From positions 35,506,881-35,570,880 of the forward strand of contig NC_086352.1 in NCBI RefSeq assembly GCF_036324505.1: a stretch of 64,000 bases of DNA. Direction: 5' to 3'. A program made the translations under genes and the position numbers. This DNA is from Eleginops maclovinus (taxonomy: Eukaryota > Chordata > Actinopteri > Perciformes > Eleginopidae). A model generated the notes under the pieces. It had not been told where the DNA came from. It ran no database searches and was given only the letters and a program-made list of their open reading frames with translations. This document shows positions 21,721 through 35,229 of this stretch, one piece after another (positions within the stretch are counted from its first letter, which is position 1; every line of letters starts with the position of its first letter).

Positions 21721-21842
21721 ATGTCAAACGTAGATAATCTTCAGATAGAAACTACTGTTACTGAGACTAATGGCACAAATGTGTGTGAGGATGTATTTGT
21801 AACAAAAGATGTGTCATTTCACTCAGCAAAACAAAAAAAATC
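21721..21842 (+). pseudogene. Copia polyprotein, start of the RT region
   Basis: After a stop at 21717-21719 the reading continues with an acidic stretch and EDVFVTKDVSFHSAKQKK. This is the conserved sequence just before the Copia reverse transcriptase. It is cut off at an A-run at about 21840, after which unrelated sequence follows. Confidence 0.6.
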
Positions 21843-21989
21843 CGGCCGAGTTCCAAGACACCATCAACTCACAGATTCAATACCTTACGGCGCAGATGCA
21901 TCAATTCCTCGCTCATCAGCAGACTGCTTCACCGGTGACCTCGCCCGCTGCTGACTCCTCTCTACACCCACACTCAACGCATTAGCAGG

Positions 21990-23430
21990 CAAATATTTTG
22001 TGCGCCACTTCAGAGAATGCAACTCTGAGCCCTGTGTGGCTAACAGTTATCACCGAGCACAACAATATATTTTGCTGGCCATTTTTGATTTTTAATACCA
22101 GCAAAGGGACATGGAATGATTCTGCCTTTGATAATCTGAATAGCTTCACCAAGGCAGCTGTTAAACCCCAAAGCTCCAAGCACCATATGATGTCAGTGGT
22201 ACACTTAAAACATCTGGTGAATGTCGGGTGGATTTATAGCTTGATGAGCAGAGGACGCGGGAGATCAGCGTCCACAATGAGAGGGTCAAAAGGAACCGAG
22301 ACATCCTGAAGTGCCTTATTGACTGTGTTCTCTTTTTGGGACAACAATAATTAGCTTTCAGAGGACACGATGAATCCACAGATTCACTAAATAGAGGCAA
22401 TTACATGGAGATGTTAACGCTGTTTGCTGAGCATAATGCAGACTTGCGTAACAATCTTGACACACCCACAGTTTTTACAGTAACTACAGGAAAATTCAAA
22501 ATGATCTAATAAATGCAGTGTCTGCGGTGTTAAATGATCAAATCAAAGAAGAGATTAAAAAAAAAAGTTTGTGGCGGTTATGGTTGACAAGTCGACTGAC
22601 TTCAGTAACACTGTGCAGCTCTCATATGTACTCAGGTTCTAGCAGGGTTGGTTATGGAGTTGCTTGAGATCTACAACTGTAAATCAAAATTAGTGGCTCA
22701 ATGCTATGATGGAGCGGCAGTCATGGCATCGGGTCTAAACGGGGTACAGGCTTGTGTAAAAGACGCAGTCCCCCAGGCCATCTTCGTGCATTGTTATGCA
22801 CACACTTTGAATCTAGTGCTGTCCCAGGGAACATCAAAAATTAAGGAATGCAAGATATTTTTCGCAAATCCCGTTTTTTTACGCGTTCTCCAAAACACAC
22901 TTAATTAATGGAGGAGTTTTGTCAGAGACGGCTGCCACGCGTCGCACCAGTGAGGTGTTTGATTGCCTGATTCCCCAGCAGTTTGAAAAATTCAAGCTCA
23001 CATTTCCAGCGACAGAGCTCAGGGGTCTGATGGAAAGCTACGGCACGCAGTTTGACCTGAACAGAATCAAGGCTGTGCTCGAAGTCATGAATAACATGTC
23101 AAACTTTCTTGGCAACAGTATAGGTGATCTCCTGACATTTTTGCGGTGGACAGGCCTTGCAGAGAGGATGGCAAAACTGTATGCACTTACATGCCTGATC
23201 CTAACTATCCCAGTGTCTACAGCCTCTGTGGAGCACTTGTTTTCGGCTTTAAAGCGGATGAAAACCTACGCAAGGAACACAACTGGACAAGTAAGACAGT
23301 GTTCTTTGGCGTATCTGTCCATTGAGAAAGGACTGCTCAATCAACTGAAGCAAAAAGGACATCTACATGATGCGGTGATTGAGCGCTTTCTCAAAAAAGA
23401 CAGACGCATGGACTTTGTTTACAAGTGACA
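21990..23430 (+). mobile_element. Decayed hAT element, ZMYM1-like family
   Basis: Broken frames encode a TTF/ZMYM1-like hAT transposase: DILKCLIDCVLFLG (about 22300), NRGNYMEMLTLFAEHNAD (about 22400), VAVMVDKSTDFSN (about 22580), VAQCYDGAAVMASGLNGVQ and FVHCYAHTLNLVLSQGTSK (22700-22840). The C-terminal dimerisation block ILTIPVSTASVEHLFSALKR lies at about 23200. Stops, frameshifts and an internal deletion near 22900 make it inactive. No clear TIRs were found. Confidence 0.75.
22919..23428 (+). pseudogene. hAT C-terminal dimerisation fragment (ZMYM1-like)
   Basis: A 169-residue frame whose last 100 residues form the hAT dimerisation domain: LYALTCLILTIPVSTASVEH, then LFSALKRMKTYARNTTGQ, then SLAYLSIEKGLL. 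The first part is out of frame with the family, as expected after the deletion upstream. It lacks the catalytic Asp residues and so cannot act alone. Confidence 0.75.
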
Positions 23431-24036
23431 GGTGAGTACGTTACTATTTGCGTCATTTTAGAGTGTCTTGAGGCGAGACTCGTGAGTGTTATAGCAGATG
23501 ACTTTCTTGCGTTGGCTGGAACAGAGACATGCAATATGTATTTATGTGCTTTTCAATTGTTCACTGAAGGCCCTGTCTAAACCCCCACTGTACAGCACTG
23601 GTATTAGCAGACTGTTGGGTTAATTTCTGTTTCTTTTGTTTAGTTGTTTTGGACCTGGTCAGGGCTCGCAATTAACGATGTCCCGATGTCCCGGGGACCA
23701 TAAAAATTCCTACTGGGACACAAATATATTTTGTCTGGGACTATTTCGGGACAGTGAAAAAAAATTCTAAGTAAACTTCGAAATTGGTGTTATTTCCAAA
23801 GTCATTAAATATGAGTATCTTTTTCGGTTTGAATAATTTTATAAAAACGTGTGAACGGCGAAACTATAGAAGGTTGACGTTCTCGCGGCACCTCACGAGG
23901 GCTGCCAAATCATAGCATGCATTCTACGTCATCCACTCTGCCGCTGACTGCTACTAGCTAGATTCGCGCCACTGCAACGTTCATAGAGCGAGAGAATACA
24001 CCGTCATCAACCACAGTTTAAAAAAAGAAGAAAGAA

Positions 24037-27000
24037 ATGCTGAGGTGGTTGAATAAAAAGCCCCCTGATGCAAGCCCCGATACTGCCGACTCCCGAAACG
24101 AAGACATCCCAAGTCCTGGTCATGATTCATCGCATAGGCGCCGATACCGTGGGTGCTTCGGGGCCCGAGCACCCACGGAGATTGCCGAGCACCCACGGAG
24201 ATTTAACCGCACACACGGAGATTGTCGAGGGTCGGGCTTTAAACTTTTTAGAGCACCCACCGGCAGAAACATAAATCGGCGCCTATGATTCATCGTCTTC
24301 CACTGTGGTAAGTTAGTTGTCTTAAGTGTCAATGTTAGCTACGCTAGCTAGTGCTCAGCAATAGCTAACGCTAGCTACTGAAGTGTGCCTTACAATGCAT
24401 ATAAACGTCCTAAAATGTGGTCTCATATTCTTTTGAAGTTTGTGAAAATGATGTGAAATACAGTTGACCAGAATAAGAGGTGTAGCCTATCATTTTTGTA
24501 TTTTCTTTGTCAGCCAGTCAGTGACTAGGCTAAAATCTTTAGCTGCAAAAACGTAAGGCATTTAGCTAATCATTCTTTTTTTAGTCCATGAGCCATGAGG
24601 GTTTTTTTTGGTCAAGAACGTCAGTCAGATTGGGTGACGATTAGAAAGGGGGTCGCAAGGTAATTTTAGTTTGTCAATCAACTTTGGTATGAGAATAATG
24701 TGTCATGTTAAGAGAGAGTAATGTTCCAGTTGTTTTTGTGCCTAGCTAATCTCCCAGTAGATTTCGCCCGCAAAAGCAAGGCTACAATGTGCATTAGTGA
24801 TGGCACGTTCGCGAACAGGCAGTTCGATCGAACGTGTCTTTAACAAGAACAAACTGACCAGACCATTGTGCATATCGGCATTTTTGGGGTTCAGGGCTCC
24901 CCCAACAGGCCGAAAAAAATACGTGTATATCTGTTGAAACCAAAGACTAAAATAATGCTGTAGAAAAATATCAAAATGACTAAGATTATAATGCTCATAC
25001 AAATGTTCCATTTCACCACTTTTGTAATAACATTTCTTCTACAATTGATAATGTTTTTGTCTTCTATATCTATATTAAAACAAAACAGGGGTCTGGCTCA
25101 AAGACATCATCGGGGCTTTAAGACAAAGTTTTATACAGCACTGTACCCTACTATGTTATGTAATGTTATATCAGATTATTATAACATGAACATATGTTTT
25201 GTCTTAACTAAATTCAGGAGCTGCAAGTGCCCAAGGACAGAGGAGGCTATGAGGCAAAGAGGAAGAGGAAGTGGCTTCCTGAATGGAGGCAACAATACCC
25301 CTTTGCCGAGTTTGATCCAGCTGCCAAAATGATGTACTGCTCAACATGCAGATCCTTCCCAGCAAAGGCCAAAGACAGTTCTTTGTTCATCGGTGTAAGT
25401 GGCGACAGTGTACGTGTGAGAACACTAAAAATGCACGTCCTTACATCTGCTCACAATGATTGTGAGAAGGCTCTCAGAGTACGGGAGAATCCTGAGAACG
25501 CACCTCTGCCAAACTGTCTTCTAAGAATGGATCAGGGTGTTAAGGATAAATTAATCAAGCTATTTAACATAGCATACTATGTTGCAAAGGAGGAGGAGCC
25601 CTTTACAAAATTTCCCAAATTAGTGAATCTGCATTTCAAAAATGGCCTTAACTTGGGTATAACATACAAAAATGACCACGCTTGTCCGACATTCATAGAC
25701 AACATAGCTAAAACCATGAACAAGTCTTTGGAAGAGAAGATAAAGGCTGCAAGATTTTTTTCTATAATGTCTGACTCTTCTGTTGACCGATCAGTGCAGG
25801 ACCAGGAGATAATTTATGTCACCTATATTGAAAATGGTCTACCTGTCAACGTCATGTTGACTATGGTGACATTGCAGCATGCTAACAGCCAGGGCATCCT
25901 AGACGCCATAATGTCTGGACTTCACCAAGCTGGGCTTTCAGAAGATGACCTAAAGGCAAAGTTGGTTGGGTTCGGATGTGATGGGGCCTCTGTGATGATC
26001 GGGCATAGAAATGGAGTGTCTGCCAGGCTGAAAGAGATGTTTGGATCGCTGGTGACCATCTGGTGTGTGGCTCATCGTCTTGAGCTGGCCGCATTAGACA
26101 GCATGAAATCTTTTCCAGCTCTCACAGAACTGAAGCAAATTATCAACAGAATCTACAAACACTACCATACATCAGCCAAAGCTAGCCGTGAGCTCAAGAC
26201 TGTGGCAGAAGCCCTCAACATACATCTGGTCAAACCAGGGACTATCGATGGTACACGGTGGCTTCCGCACACACTCCATAGTTTGTCAGCCCTTATCAGG
26301 AACTACCAAGCCATCCTTTTCCATTTGGAGAGCCACGCAAGTGACATGGATGATAGAGAAGCAAGTGACCTGATGAAGGGGCGGGCCAGCCACACTGTGA
26401 AAGGACTTAAGCAATTCAAGACAGTCATTTTTGTTCATCTTCTTCTTGACATTCTCAGTGAGCTGAAAGACCTAAGCCTTCTCTTTCAGAGGGATGGGCT
26501 GACACTACAGATGGTGTCAGATGGACTGCAGAAGACGACTCTGGCTCTTGTAGCCATGAATGTAAACAAAATAGTTGGTAAATAAACTCCCTAGAGAGAA
26601 TTTTGTATGCTACAGTGTATGTTTAGTGATTGTGACAATGAAAGACTTTTTCCTTTTATCGTGTATTTCAGACAGTCCCAGGCCAGCATCTGAAGCAGTT
26701 CCTGGATGAAGTGGGGCCCTTTCCTGGAAACATGTACTCTGGTGAACAGCTCAACAGGAAACAAGTGGATGATGACAACCTCCACAAAGTGAAAGAAAAA
26801 CTTATCAATGGCTTCTGTGACTACGTCACCACACGGTTTGGCAACCTTGATGATGGTGTCTTTAAAGCTGCTGCTACCATGTTTGACCTTAGCAACTGGC
26901 CAGAGGACATCACTGACCTGGCTACCTTTGGCCTGGCTGATCTTGAGACTTTTGTCTCTCACTTTAAGGGAGTTCTTGAAGCATGTGAGGACTTCAGATC

Positions 27001-27382
27001 AATTCAAGAAGCGAAACAGGAGTGGCTTGACCTAAAGGTACTAGTGCATCGACACTTCAGGCATCTTCAGTCTCAGGTGTTATGGCAGAGACTTTTGCAA
27101 GGTGCCATAGGGAGGCCTGAACAGTTTCCCCACATGCAGATGATCGAAGAGATACTGCTTGTGTTCCCGATGTCAACATCATGCTGTGAGAGAGGCTTCT
27201 CCTGCATGAAAAGGATCAAGTCTGACTGGAGAGGATCGCTCTCTAACAAAATGCTAAATTCTCTCCTCTGTATATCTCTGCATGGCCCTGAGGTTGAGGA
27301 CTATAATGCAGAGCAGGCAGTTGAGAAGTGGTGGCAAAATAGCCAGAGAACACGACGACCTATGTTTAATGACACAGAGTAA
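24037..27382 (+). CDS. hAT transposase (ZNF862-like), intact except for a MITE in exon 1
   Basis: Exons are 24037-24132 plus 24296-24307, 25218-26577 and 26676-27382; joins are GTG/GTAAGT to CAG/GAGCTG and GTTG/GTAAAT to ACAG/TCCCAG, all in phase. Without the MITE and one TSD copy the protein is about 725 residues. It starts MLRWLNKKPPDASPD, a lead typical of this family, followed by a Cys/His finger (MYCSTCRSFP, then HVLTSAHNDC). Catalytic-core motifs are FSIMSDSSVDRSVQDQE, LVGFGCDGASVMIGHRNGVS and IWCVAHRLELAALDS. The dimerisation block is EEILLVFPMSTSCCERGFS. The insertion shifts the frame after residue 32, so only an internal start could give a protein now. Confidence 0.85.
24133..24287. 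mobile_element. 155-bp hAT-type MITE in transposase exon 1
   Basis: Terminal repeats CATAGGCGCCGAT and ATCGGCGCCTATG, with a perfect 8-bp TSD ATTCATCG at 24125-24132 and 24288-24295. The inside has a tandem of CGAGCACCCACGGAGATT. Too short to code. Confidence 0.92.
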
Positions 27383-27412
27383 ATGTGAAGGGGGAGATCT
27401 GGTGGGGTGGTA

Positions 27413-27610
27413 TGGCGTTATTTTTGTGCCTCTATCCTGAGCGCGCAATTAAACATTTTGAGCATAGGAAATGCTATTGAGCGCGCAATTGAACATTTTT
27501 GAGCACAGAAAAATATATTGGCAAACTTGAGCGCACACAGGGTGGAGAGGTTGAGAGAGGGAGAGAGAGAGAGCGCGTGCACTCAGGATAGAGGCACAAA
27601 AATAACGCCA
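27413..27610. mobile_element. 198-bp palindromic MITE with TA flanks
   Basis: Starts TGGCGTTATTTTTGTGCCTC and ends with its exact inverse, with TA on each side (27411-27412 and 27611-27612). This fits Tc1/mariner-type non-autonomous elements. The centre contains GAGCGCGCAATT repeats and an AG microsatellite. It lies in the 3' UTR of the hAT transposase. Confidence 0.88.
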
Positions 27611-28187
27611 TAGGGTGGGTGGGTGAATGAGTGAGAGCAAGATGATTGACATTGAATGATGATAGAAGATCAATTTATATTCTTATAGTACTACTGACTT
27701 GTAATTACAACTGAAAACATGCATTTATTAAACTGTATTATGGAACTTCTGTTTTTTGATTATCATTCATACCACTTTTATTGCCAGATAGAGGGTTCCG
27801 ATCATAAAACACAGAGACCATATTGAATTGAAAAATACAAATCAGAATTCTTCAATGTTGACATGACAATGATAAATTAGTCTGGATATGGAGAAACAAT
27901 AGAAACATGTCTTAAAACAACTCTCTTCCCTTCTACTCTAGGAGAAGCAACAGATCAGACTAATATTCATAAGTATTTTAAACTTATATGGTGGACCAGA
28001 GTCCATGGTGTGATGATTAAGTGACAAAAAAAGTATCAAATTATATGTATTCTGCATAACTGGGGGGGGCGACGATACAAATTTAAATTTGGGACACTGC
28101 TGGTTATATCCGGGACAGTACAAAGTAGAATTCGGGACAGTTGTGGGACACTGAGGAAAAAAGTTAGTTTCGAGCCCTGGACCTGGT

Positions 28188-29830
28188 TGCTCTAAACTGG
28201 TTTTGTTTAGTTCATTCGATATTAGTTATGTGGTCTATGGCGGCAAATTACTGTCATAAATCCCAAGGCCAAATGAGATACACGCAAGCACAAGTCAAGC
28301 AGCCGCGTACGCAGATTATTTTCGCGAGCAATATCTAGGCCTAAACCAGCAAGGGGAGAAACATGCCTTGAGCATGTGCATAATTTACATGAGTTCTCCT
28401 CACTCTACTGCTCTTGCAAGCATTTCCTGCGCTCTCGGGAAACTCTCCTGCTCGCAAAGCTTTTGCCTGCTCTCTTGTGGAGAAAATGTCCTTTTTGAGG
28501 TGGGCGTACAGTGTCCCAGTAACAACAAATCTAATTGGTTACACCACTCTTCTTTTATGATTGGCTTTTTCAACGGAAGAGTGATACGGGAGAGCCACGA
28601 AGAAGAATGGTTAATGTGAGATAACTATTTCTTGGATTATAGATAAATCTAATAGTCTGTAGTTCAGTCAGGGGTGTGGTAAAAAGACCCAAATACAAAG
28701 AAATAAGGGGAGGTGTTACACTTTTAAGAATGACGCTGTGGCTGATCCTTTGTGTGGCACATTGAATTGTATTCCTGTAGGAACAGTAACAGAAACACAT
28801 GGATATCAGTCCTCAGCGTCTGTGTTGCTCTGCATTACTCGTACCGTCTCACGTCTCACTCTACGTTCACAAAAACAGTCATAAACTTTAATACTGAAAT
28901 CAACTTTTCCATAGAAACTCTTATTTTGAAACGTAACAGAGAAAACCCATGTTAAATATATCTTCCGAAAAGCACGCTGGCTTGGCTAAGGTTAGCATCT
29001 GTGTTATTAGCCTTTGCTTATTCACACACAAATAAAGCTTTTTAAACCTTTTCACATCATTCATTAGCAAGAGCTAGCCTCGAACTATCATCCCTGTTTT
29101 GTTTACTGTTGCACATTTCTCTCTTTAGAAGACAGTTTCATAGCTCGTTTTCAATATCATTAGCGTCGCCCGCCGTATTGAACTACTATTCATTACTATG
29201 GGCTCAATCGTCTCCATTCAAAGTCACGTTCAAAATCACTACATCTCACAGTCTAAGGCACGTTATTATATTTTCATATTTCATTCCGGTTACGATTTCT
29301 GAGCATCTTACCTGTAGGAACAGTAACAGAAACACATGGATATCAGTCCTCAGCTTCCCTGTTGCTCTGCATTACTCGCACCGTCTGAGGTCTCACTCTA
29401 CTAGTGACTGGCATCAGCTATTGATACCTTATGCACACAGCGCCTCCTGCTGACCAGGTACTCCAACCATGTAAAATGTAACCAAACCAGCTAGAAAATT
29501 AATGAAATCACACAGAAAATATCAATGAAGTCATTTTAACTGTTTTGACACTTTTGATGTTTCTGCAAACACCCAGTGTCACAGAGGCAGGTTTGGGGGT
29601 TTGAACTAAAAGCGAGCATTATTTTTTTTTAAAAGCTGTTAACGAACACAAAAAGGCAAGGTACCAAAAACAGAAAAGTAGCAAAGTAATATGCTTAAAA
29701 TTCACCCAAATTGCCTTTTTAAACAAAAACTTCCTGCATTTATTGTTTTCACTATTTGAGTTAATTTTACAGTTTCCTAGTTGCTCTGCACTGTTATTGT
29801 TATGCATTGAATATCATTTAAAAGGTGTCA
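28188..29830. other. Non-coding stretch with a 93-bp direct duplication
   Basis: No gene is recognised. Positions 28774-28866 and 29310-29402 are near-identical direct copies (CCTGTAGGAACAGTAACAG and onward). Positions about 28235-28310 recur inverted at about 37762-37850. Confidence 0.7.
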
Positions 29831-30458
29831 CTGTACATCAGTCAGGGGGTCATCAATTTACTCAATGATACAAAAGGGATCCCTTAGGAAAAACGTTAGG
29901 ATCCAGTTGTCAAATCAACTTCTAATTGTTTCTTTCAAGTCTTGCTGAAACCGTCCAAACACTGAGTGGACACAACAACACTTTTCAATATTAGTGTAAC
30001 TAGAGAAGACATGTTTGACTGACCTAGACAAAAATGATGGTACCCTTGAGTTAATATTTTGTTGCGCAAACTTTTGAGTCAATCGATTTTTGTAACTCTC
30101 AATGAGACTTCTGCATGTGTCAACAGGTATTTTGACCCACTCCTTGTTAACAAACTGCTCCAGCTGTCTCAGGTTTAAAGGATGCCTTCTCCAGACTGCA
30201 TGTTTTAGCTCCTTCCACAGATGTTCAATAGGATTTAGATCAGGGCTCATAAAGGCCTCTTCAGAATAGTCCAACGTTTTGTTTTGAGCCATTCTTGGGT
30301 GTTTTTAGCTGTGTGTTTTGGGTCAGTATTCTGTTGGAGGACCCATGACATGCGACTAAGACCAAGCTTTCTGACACTGGGCAGCACATTTTGCTCCTGA
30401 ATGCCTTGATAGTCTTGAGATTTCATGATACCCTGCACAGACTCAACACACTCTAGAT

Positions 30459-33292
<2,834 letters not shown>

Positions 33293-34000
33293 CTAAACAT
33301 AAAGCTGATGTGACTTGCCAAAAACTTCCAGTTTTGTCTCATCTGTCCAAAGGACATTCTCCCAGAAGCTTTGTGGCTTGTCAACATGCATTGTGGCAAA
33401 TTCCAGTCTCGTTATTTTATTATTTGCTTTCAACAGTGTTGTCCTCCTCGGTCGTCTTCCATTAAGTCCACTTTGGCTCAAACAGGATGGTGCGATCTGA
33501 CACTGACGTACCTTGACCTCGGAGTTCACCTCTAATCTCTTTGGAAGTTGTTCGGGGTTCTTTGGTTACCATTCGTATTATCATTCTCTTCAATTTATCA
33601 TCAATTTTCCTCTTGTGGCCACATTCAGGGAGGTTTGCTACATTCCCATGGACCTTAAACTTCTGAATAATCTGTGCAACTGTAGTCACCGGAACATCAA
33701 GCTGCTTGGAAATGGTCTTATAGCCTTTACCTTTAACATGCTTGTCTATAATTGTCTTCCTAATATCCTCAGAATCAGAATCAGAATCAGAATACCTGTA
33801 ATCATCCCACCTGAGACAACTCTCTCCTTAGCTTTCTTTGCTCCATGTTCAGTGTGGTACACACCATGATACTAAACTATACTCAGTTATAGACTACCAT
33901 AAAGAGCATTTCAAGTATGTAAAATTGTGTTTGCAATGTCTTTTCAATGTTTTATTTTGTTTGTGCATGTCTATGCATTGATTCAACTTTGTTAATGCAG

Positions 34001-34163
34001 GACAGCTTGAGAGATCATTGCAGTCAACATTATACAAGGTGGTCCTCCACCTAACCTTTTACGAGAGTGGTGCTATGGCTACATATCCACTGGGGAGATG
34101 GATAAAGAGACGATTTCCAAGGAAGATGTGACTGATCCAGAGCTCAGACAGCTTATGGAAGAG
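34001..34163 (+). pseudogene. Orphan exon of a second HECT-type gene
   Basis: After a TTAATGCAG acceptor the sequence encodes IAVNIIQGGPPPNLLREWCY, then a DVTDPELRQLMEE end before GAG/GTTAGA. This aligns by eye with the HECT exon at 12349-12524 (AVSLVHGGPPPNFLSP, ending DPELLEKVKK). The first dozen bases are out of frame, so the exon is damaged. No other exon of this gene is seen nearby. Confidence 0.65.
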
Positions 34164-34268
34164 GTTAGATGCAGTATGGTTGGACACACATTTCTTCGTA
34201 GTGTGAATATGTATTCATTCTTAAAATGAGATACTACTGTGTGATACTGTTTTTCCAATTGCAAAGGC

Positions 34269-34702
34269 TGTCATGATCCTTGTTTTGTGTCTGTCATGTC
34301 TTTGTGTTGTGCGTTTTATTTTGAAATGTTTTCCCCACTCATGTTAAGCTTCACTTCCTGTCTGCGTTTCCCTCCTTTGCCTGATTGTGTCATTGTGTTC
34401 ACCTGTTGCCCCTGTGTTTCTCCTCCCCCTTCCAGCTGTCTCTTGTCTTGTGATTACCCATGTGTATTTAGTCCCTGTTTCCCTTTTGTCTGGTGTTCGG
34501 TCATCATCATTTCTTCCCTGATCTTGTCCATGTTACCTGCCTGTCGCCCTTCATGTCTGAAGCTAAGTGTTTTTCATGTCCTGTGTTCCCCTTACTTCGT
34601 GTTTTCGTCAACAGCTTTTGAATAAAGGTCGCTTTTTGTTTGGACCCTTACCTCCTTCCCCTTGATTTACTGCACTTGGGTCCTGTTTCCCCAACCCTGA
34701 CA
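34269..34702 (+). repeat. Solo LTR-like element A1
   Basis: Starts TGTCATGATCC and ends CCCTGACA, with a perfect 5-bp TSD AAGGC at 34264-34268 and 34703-34707. AATAAAGG near the 3' end could be a poly(A) signal. It is related to the element at 35596-36067. Positions 34703-34974 show nothing else. Confidence 0.85.
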
Positions 34703-34974
34703 AAGGCTGAACTTGAAGCTCCGACTGCAATGTGCACTTACGGGAAATAAATTGATGTCTTATAAACTTGTTCAATAATTTTACACAGTTAAAATAACAA
34801 AAACTGAAAATAATGCCCAGAAAATGGAAGTACAAAGAGTGGGGGGAAAAAAGTCATCTTTTGACAATGTATGTTACACAAATGAAACAGTAAGTAAATA
34901 ATAACTTCAATGACAATCCAATAAAGGTAACTCAGGCTGCTAACAACAAGAGGCTAAAATTGAAACGTGATCAA

Positions 34975-35220
34975 TACCTCTGGGCTCTGATTAATGTTTG
35001 TTTGCATCAGTCCAAGTTGCCATAACTGTTCTGGACTTTGGTTACCTTCAGTACGGAGTAGATGATGGTTCCAGCCTTCTGTAAAAATCCCCAAGTCCAT
35101 CTGAATTCATGGAAGAATGATGTAGTGCACTCAGAAAAGGTCCTCTGTTGATGAGATTCGAGTGAGTACAGTATCGCAGAGGACTTGTTAGTGACTATGA
35201 CTCGCCAAAGACGCTCAATC
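34975..35220 (-). pseudogene. Decayed second copy of the integrase-core family
   Basis: After a splice-like TCATCTACAG the minus strand reads IERLWRVIVTNKSSAILYSL, and in a shifted frame DLF, VHYIILP, IQMDLGIFTEGWNHH, LLRTEGNQSPEQLWQLG. This matches the order of the intact gene at 14424-15956 (RIERLW, LFCLHYVYLPRIE, WNNHGL, TPLQLW). Two stops and a frameshift are present. An intron lies just before IERLW here but not in the other copy. Confidence 0.75.
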
Positions 35221-35229
35221 CTGTAGATG

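Larger units (their letters stand above)
23660..28179 (+). mobile_element. hAT element, nearly complete, with two nested MITEs
   Basis: The 4520-bp element begins CAGGGCTCGCAATTAAC and ends TTAGTTTCGAGCCCTG, with a perfect 8-bp TSD GACCTGGT at 23652-23659 and 28180-28187. Motifs GGGACA-like repeats lie inside both ends (GGGACACAAATATATTTTG and CGGGACAGTTGTGGGACAC). It encodes a TTF-finger hAT transposase in three exons and contains MITEs at 24133-24287 and 27413-27610. The host sequence is the 3' flank of the decayed ZMYM1-like hAT. Confidence 0.93.

Noticed and set aside
34287..34625. 112-residue Cys/Ser/Pro-rich frame
   Set aside because: It lies wholly in a solo LTR and has low-complexity composition.
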